Assembly (NCBI GenBank): GCA_035529435.1 | Contig: DATKWS010000012.1 | Span: 1-17,515, forward strand | DNA: 17,515 nucleotides | DNA from: DATKWS01 sp035529435 | Lineage (GTDB): Bacteria; Krumholzibacteriota; Krumholzibacteriia; Krumholzibacteriales; Krumholzibacteriaceae | Reading direction: 5' to 3' | Shown here: piece by piece, positions 16,097 to 17,515 of the stretch | Position numbering within the stretch: the first letter of the stretch is position 1 | How the letters are laid out: each line of letters starts with the position of its first letter | Notes under the pieces: generated by a model | Told to the model about the DNA's origin: nothing | Databases searched by the model: none | The model's input: the letters and a program-made list of their open reading frames with translations, nothing else | Made by a program: the position numbers and the translations under genes

Positions 16097-17208
16097 GGAC
16101 CGGAGATACCACAGTCGGATTGACCCGTATACTCCTCCGCATGGCGTCGGCGTGGGGAAGCGGCGCGCTCCGCACGCTGTGGCGGACGCGCGGGCTCCAG
16201 GCGGGACTCGTGCGATCGAGGCGGCGGCGCAGGAAGGCCCTCCGTGAGGAGGGGCTCCACGTGCCGATGGCCATCGCGATCAGTCCCACGTCGCGGTGCA
16301 ACCTCGCATGCAAGGGGTGTTACGCCCGTTTCCATCCGACGGACGGCGAGATGCCGGTGGAGACGATCGACGCGGTCGTCCGCGACGCATCGGAGCTCGG
16401 CGTATTCTTCATCGTTATAACGGGAGGCGAGCCGTATCTGCGGCCGGAGATGATCGATCTGTATGAGCGGTACCGGAACGTGCTGTTTCTCACCGTGACG
16501 AATGGGACGTTGATCGATACCGCCATCGCTTCCCGCCTCGCCGGAACGGGCAATGTTTTTCCCGTGGTGAGCATCGAGGGGACGCGCGAGCTGACGGACG
16601 GGCGGCGGGGCGAGGGAGTCTACGACCGCGTGATCGACTGCATGCGGCTGCTCGCCGGTGTGCGCATCCCCTTCGGTTTTTCCGCCGTCGTGACGCGGGA
16701 GAGTGCCGCCACGCTGGGGGGTGACGGGTTCGTCGCGCAGATGGTCGAGCGGGGATGCACGGTCGGATTTTTCAATGAATTCATTCCGGCGGGGCGTGGC
16801 GAGATCGGCCTCGTTCCCGACGCGGAGCAGCGCCGGTGGTTCGCGGGTCGCGTCGATCATCTCCGGCGCCGCCACCCGGTCGTGCTGATCAACCTGCCCG
16901 CGGACGAGTACGACGCGGACGGGCGCTGCATGGCGGTCTCGAACGGCGCCGTGCACATCAACGCGCGCGGGGACGTCGAGCCGTGTCCCTTCGCGCATTA
17001 CGCCCTCGAGAACGTCACGCGCTGCACGTTTCGCGACATCCTCTCTTCCCCGTTTCTCGCCGCGATACGCGGACACCCGACGGTGCTCCGGTGCGGTGAG
17101 ATCGGGTGTTCTCTCGTGGCCAACCATGCTACACTCGCGGGGATAGCCCGTGAGACGGGGGCGCGGCAGACGCGCGCGACGGAGCCGGATTCCGGCGAAT
17201 GGATGTAG
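16093..17208 (+). CDS. Radical SAM protein with SPASM-like C-terminal cysteines
   Basis: Radical SAM enzymes use a 4Fe-4S cluster to cleave S-adenosylmethionine and start radical chemistry. The cluster motif CNLACKGC (CxxxCxxC; Cys69, Cys73, Cys76) and the SAM-binding TGGEP (110-114) are intact. After SIEGTRELTDGRRGEGVYD, a C-terminal region keeps three cysteines in GRCMAVSNGAVHI, GDVEPCPF and EIGCSLV, suggesting an auxiliary cluster. The whole resembles an uncharacterised family of about 350-residue radical SAM proteins known from Firmicutes and others, with the same EPCPF block; the substrate is unknown. The basic N-terminus (RSRRRRRKALREEGLHVP) leads directly into the barrel. The start overlaps the pyrE stop as ATGA and has no ribosome binding site of its own, so translation is probably coupled. 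A nearby ATG at 16141 is an alternative start. Confidence 0.9.
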   Translation: MRTGDTTVGLTRILLRMASAWGSGALRTLWRTRGLQAGLVRSRRRRRKALREEGLHVPMAIAISPTSRCNLACKGCYARFHPTDGEMPVETIDAVVRDASELGVFFIVITGGEPYLRPEMIDLYERYRNVLFLTVTNGTLIDTAIASRLAGTGNVFPVVSIEGTRELTDGRRGEGVYDRVIDCMRLLAGVRIPFGFSAVVTRESAATLGGDGFVAQMVERGCTVGFFNEFIPAGRGEIGLVPDAEQRRWFAGRVDHLRRRHPVVLINLPADEYDADGRCMAVSNGAVHINARGDVEPCPFAHYALENVTRCTFRDILSSPFLAAIRGHPTVLRCGEIGCSLVANHATLAGIARETGARQTRATEPDSGEWM

Positions 17209-17257
17209 CACGGGGGGCGGTATTCACGGTCCGGATCATGTCAGGAGGGTTTGCACC

Positions 17258-17515
17258 ATGATGAAGATTGTACGGATGATCGGCCTGCTCTGCGTCGCGG
17301 TTTCGATCATCGCCACGGAATGCACGGCGGAACAGGGCGGTGAAGGGGAGATCGATCTGTGGCCGGAGATCGAGCCGTTCAAAACGGCGTATCTCGCGGT
17401 CTCCGCGTTGCACGAGATCTACTACGAGCTGTGCGGCGATCCCGACGGCACACCGGTATTCGTCCTGCACGGCGGGCCGGGGGCTTCTATCATTCCATAC
17501 TACCGCCGGTTCTTC
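17258..17515 (+). CDS. Prolyl iminopeptidase-like alpha/beta hydrolase, N-terminal part, secreted
   Basis: The window ends inside this gene after 86 codons. The N-terminal 20 or so residues form a signal peptide (MMKIVRMIGLLCVAVSIIA, likely cut after ECTA). The next part, WPEIEPFKTAYLAVSALHEIYYELCGDPDGTPVFVLHGGPGAS, follows the opening of proline iminopeptidases (family S33, alpha/beta hydrolase). HGGPG forms the oxyanion hole; the catalytic Ser, Asp and His lie beyond the window. These enzymes remove N-terminal proline from peptides and are commonly cytoplasmic, so an export signal is notable. AGGAGG at 17243-17248, nine bases before the ATG, is the best ribosome binding site near this end. 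It lies 49 nt after the radical SAM gene. Cys22 is not in a good lipobox (ATE before Cys), so a lipoprotein is unlikely. Confidence 0.82.
   Translation, partial: MMKIVRMIGLLCVAVSIIATECTAEQGGEGEIDLWPEIEPFKTAYLAVSALHEIYYELCGDPDGTPVFVLHGGPGASIIPYYRRFF

Noticed and set aside
17320..17326. Lipoprotein signal around Cys22 of the iminopeptidase-like protein
   Set aside because: The residues before the cysteine (ATE) do not fit a lipobox, which needs a small residue at -1.

Overview
The window is high-GC bacterial chromosome (roughly 60-65% by eye) with every supported gene on the + strand, tightly packed and often with overlapping stops and starts. It looks like ordinary chromosomal DNA: no phage, transposon, CRISPR, rRNA or tRNA signal was seen. 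The gene content (DUF4159, DUF4175, a lineage-typical protein usually mislabelled 'asparagine synthetase B', a DUF4783-like secreted protein and a very large NtrY-type kinase) suggests a Gram-negative member of the FCB superphylum. Its high GC and very long multi-domain sensor fit groups such as Krumholzibacteriota, Eisenbacteria, Latescibacterota or Gemmatimonadota. That placement is inference from family distribution, not from a marker gene.

Region 1 (1-1876) holds the last codons of secD, then secF with an enlarged extracytoplasmic domain, then a DUF456 membrane protein. Region 2 (1877-2120) is the main regulatory gap: an inverted repeat after DUF456, a very good sigma-54 (-24/-12) promoter candidate at 1966-1981, and a leader containing a 19-bp dyad. 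Region 3 (2121-15238) reads as one long transcription unit. It runs from a small secreted NTF2-like protein, through a 1661-residue NtrY-family histidine kinase overlapping it by 4 nt, a secreted DUF4159 protein, a DUF4175 membrane/coiled-coil protein, a secreted TPR protein starting on a TGATG overlap, to a secreted 'AsnB-like' protein 2 nt further on. Region 4 (15239-15469) has GC-rich hairpins and a possible sigma-70 promoter. Region 5 (15470-17208) is pyrE overlapped by ATGA with a radical SAM/SPASM-type gene. The window ends inside a secreted prolyl iminopeptidase-like hydrolase gene with a strong ribosome binding site.

The most interesting unit is 1966-15238: a sigma-54-type promoter in front of a putative envelope-stress or envelope-biogenesis operon. 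The kinase has three predicted extracytoplasmic sensor regions and 14 predicted membrane segments. The four proteins encoded after it are all predicted to act outside the cytoplasmic membrane, and two of them (DUF4159 and the AsnB-like protein) appear to have class I glutamine-amidotransferase-like folds. A kinase gene co-transcribed with this module, with no response regulator in the window, suggests an undescribed envelope signalling system, but the function of the DUF4159/DUF4175/TPR/AsnB-like set is unknown.
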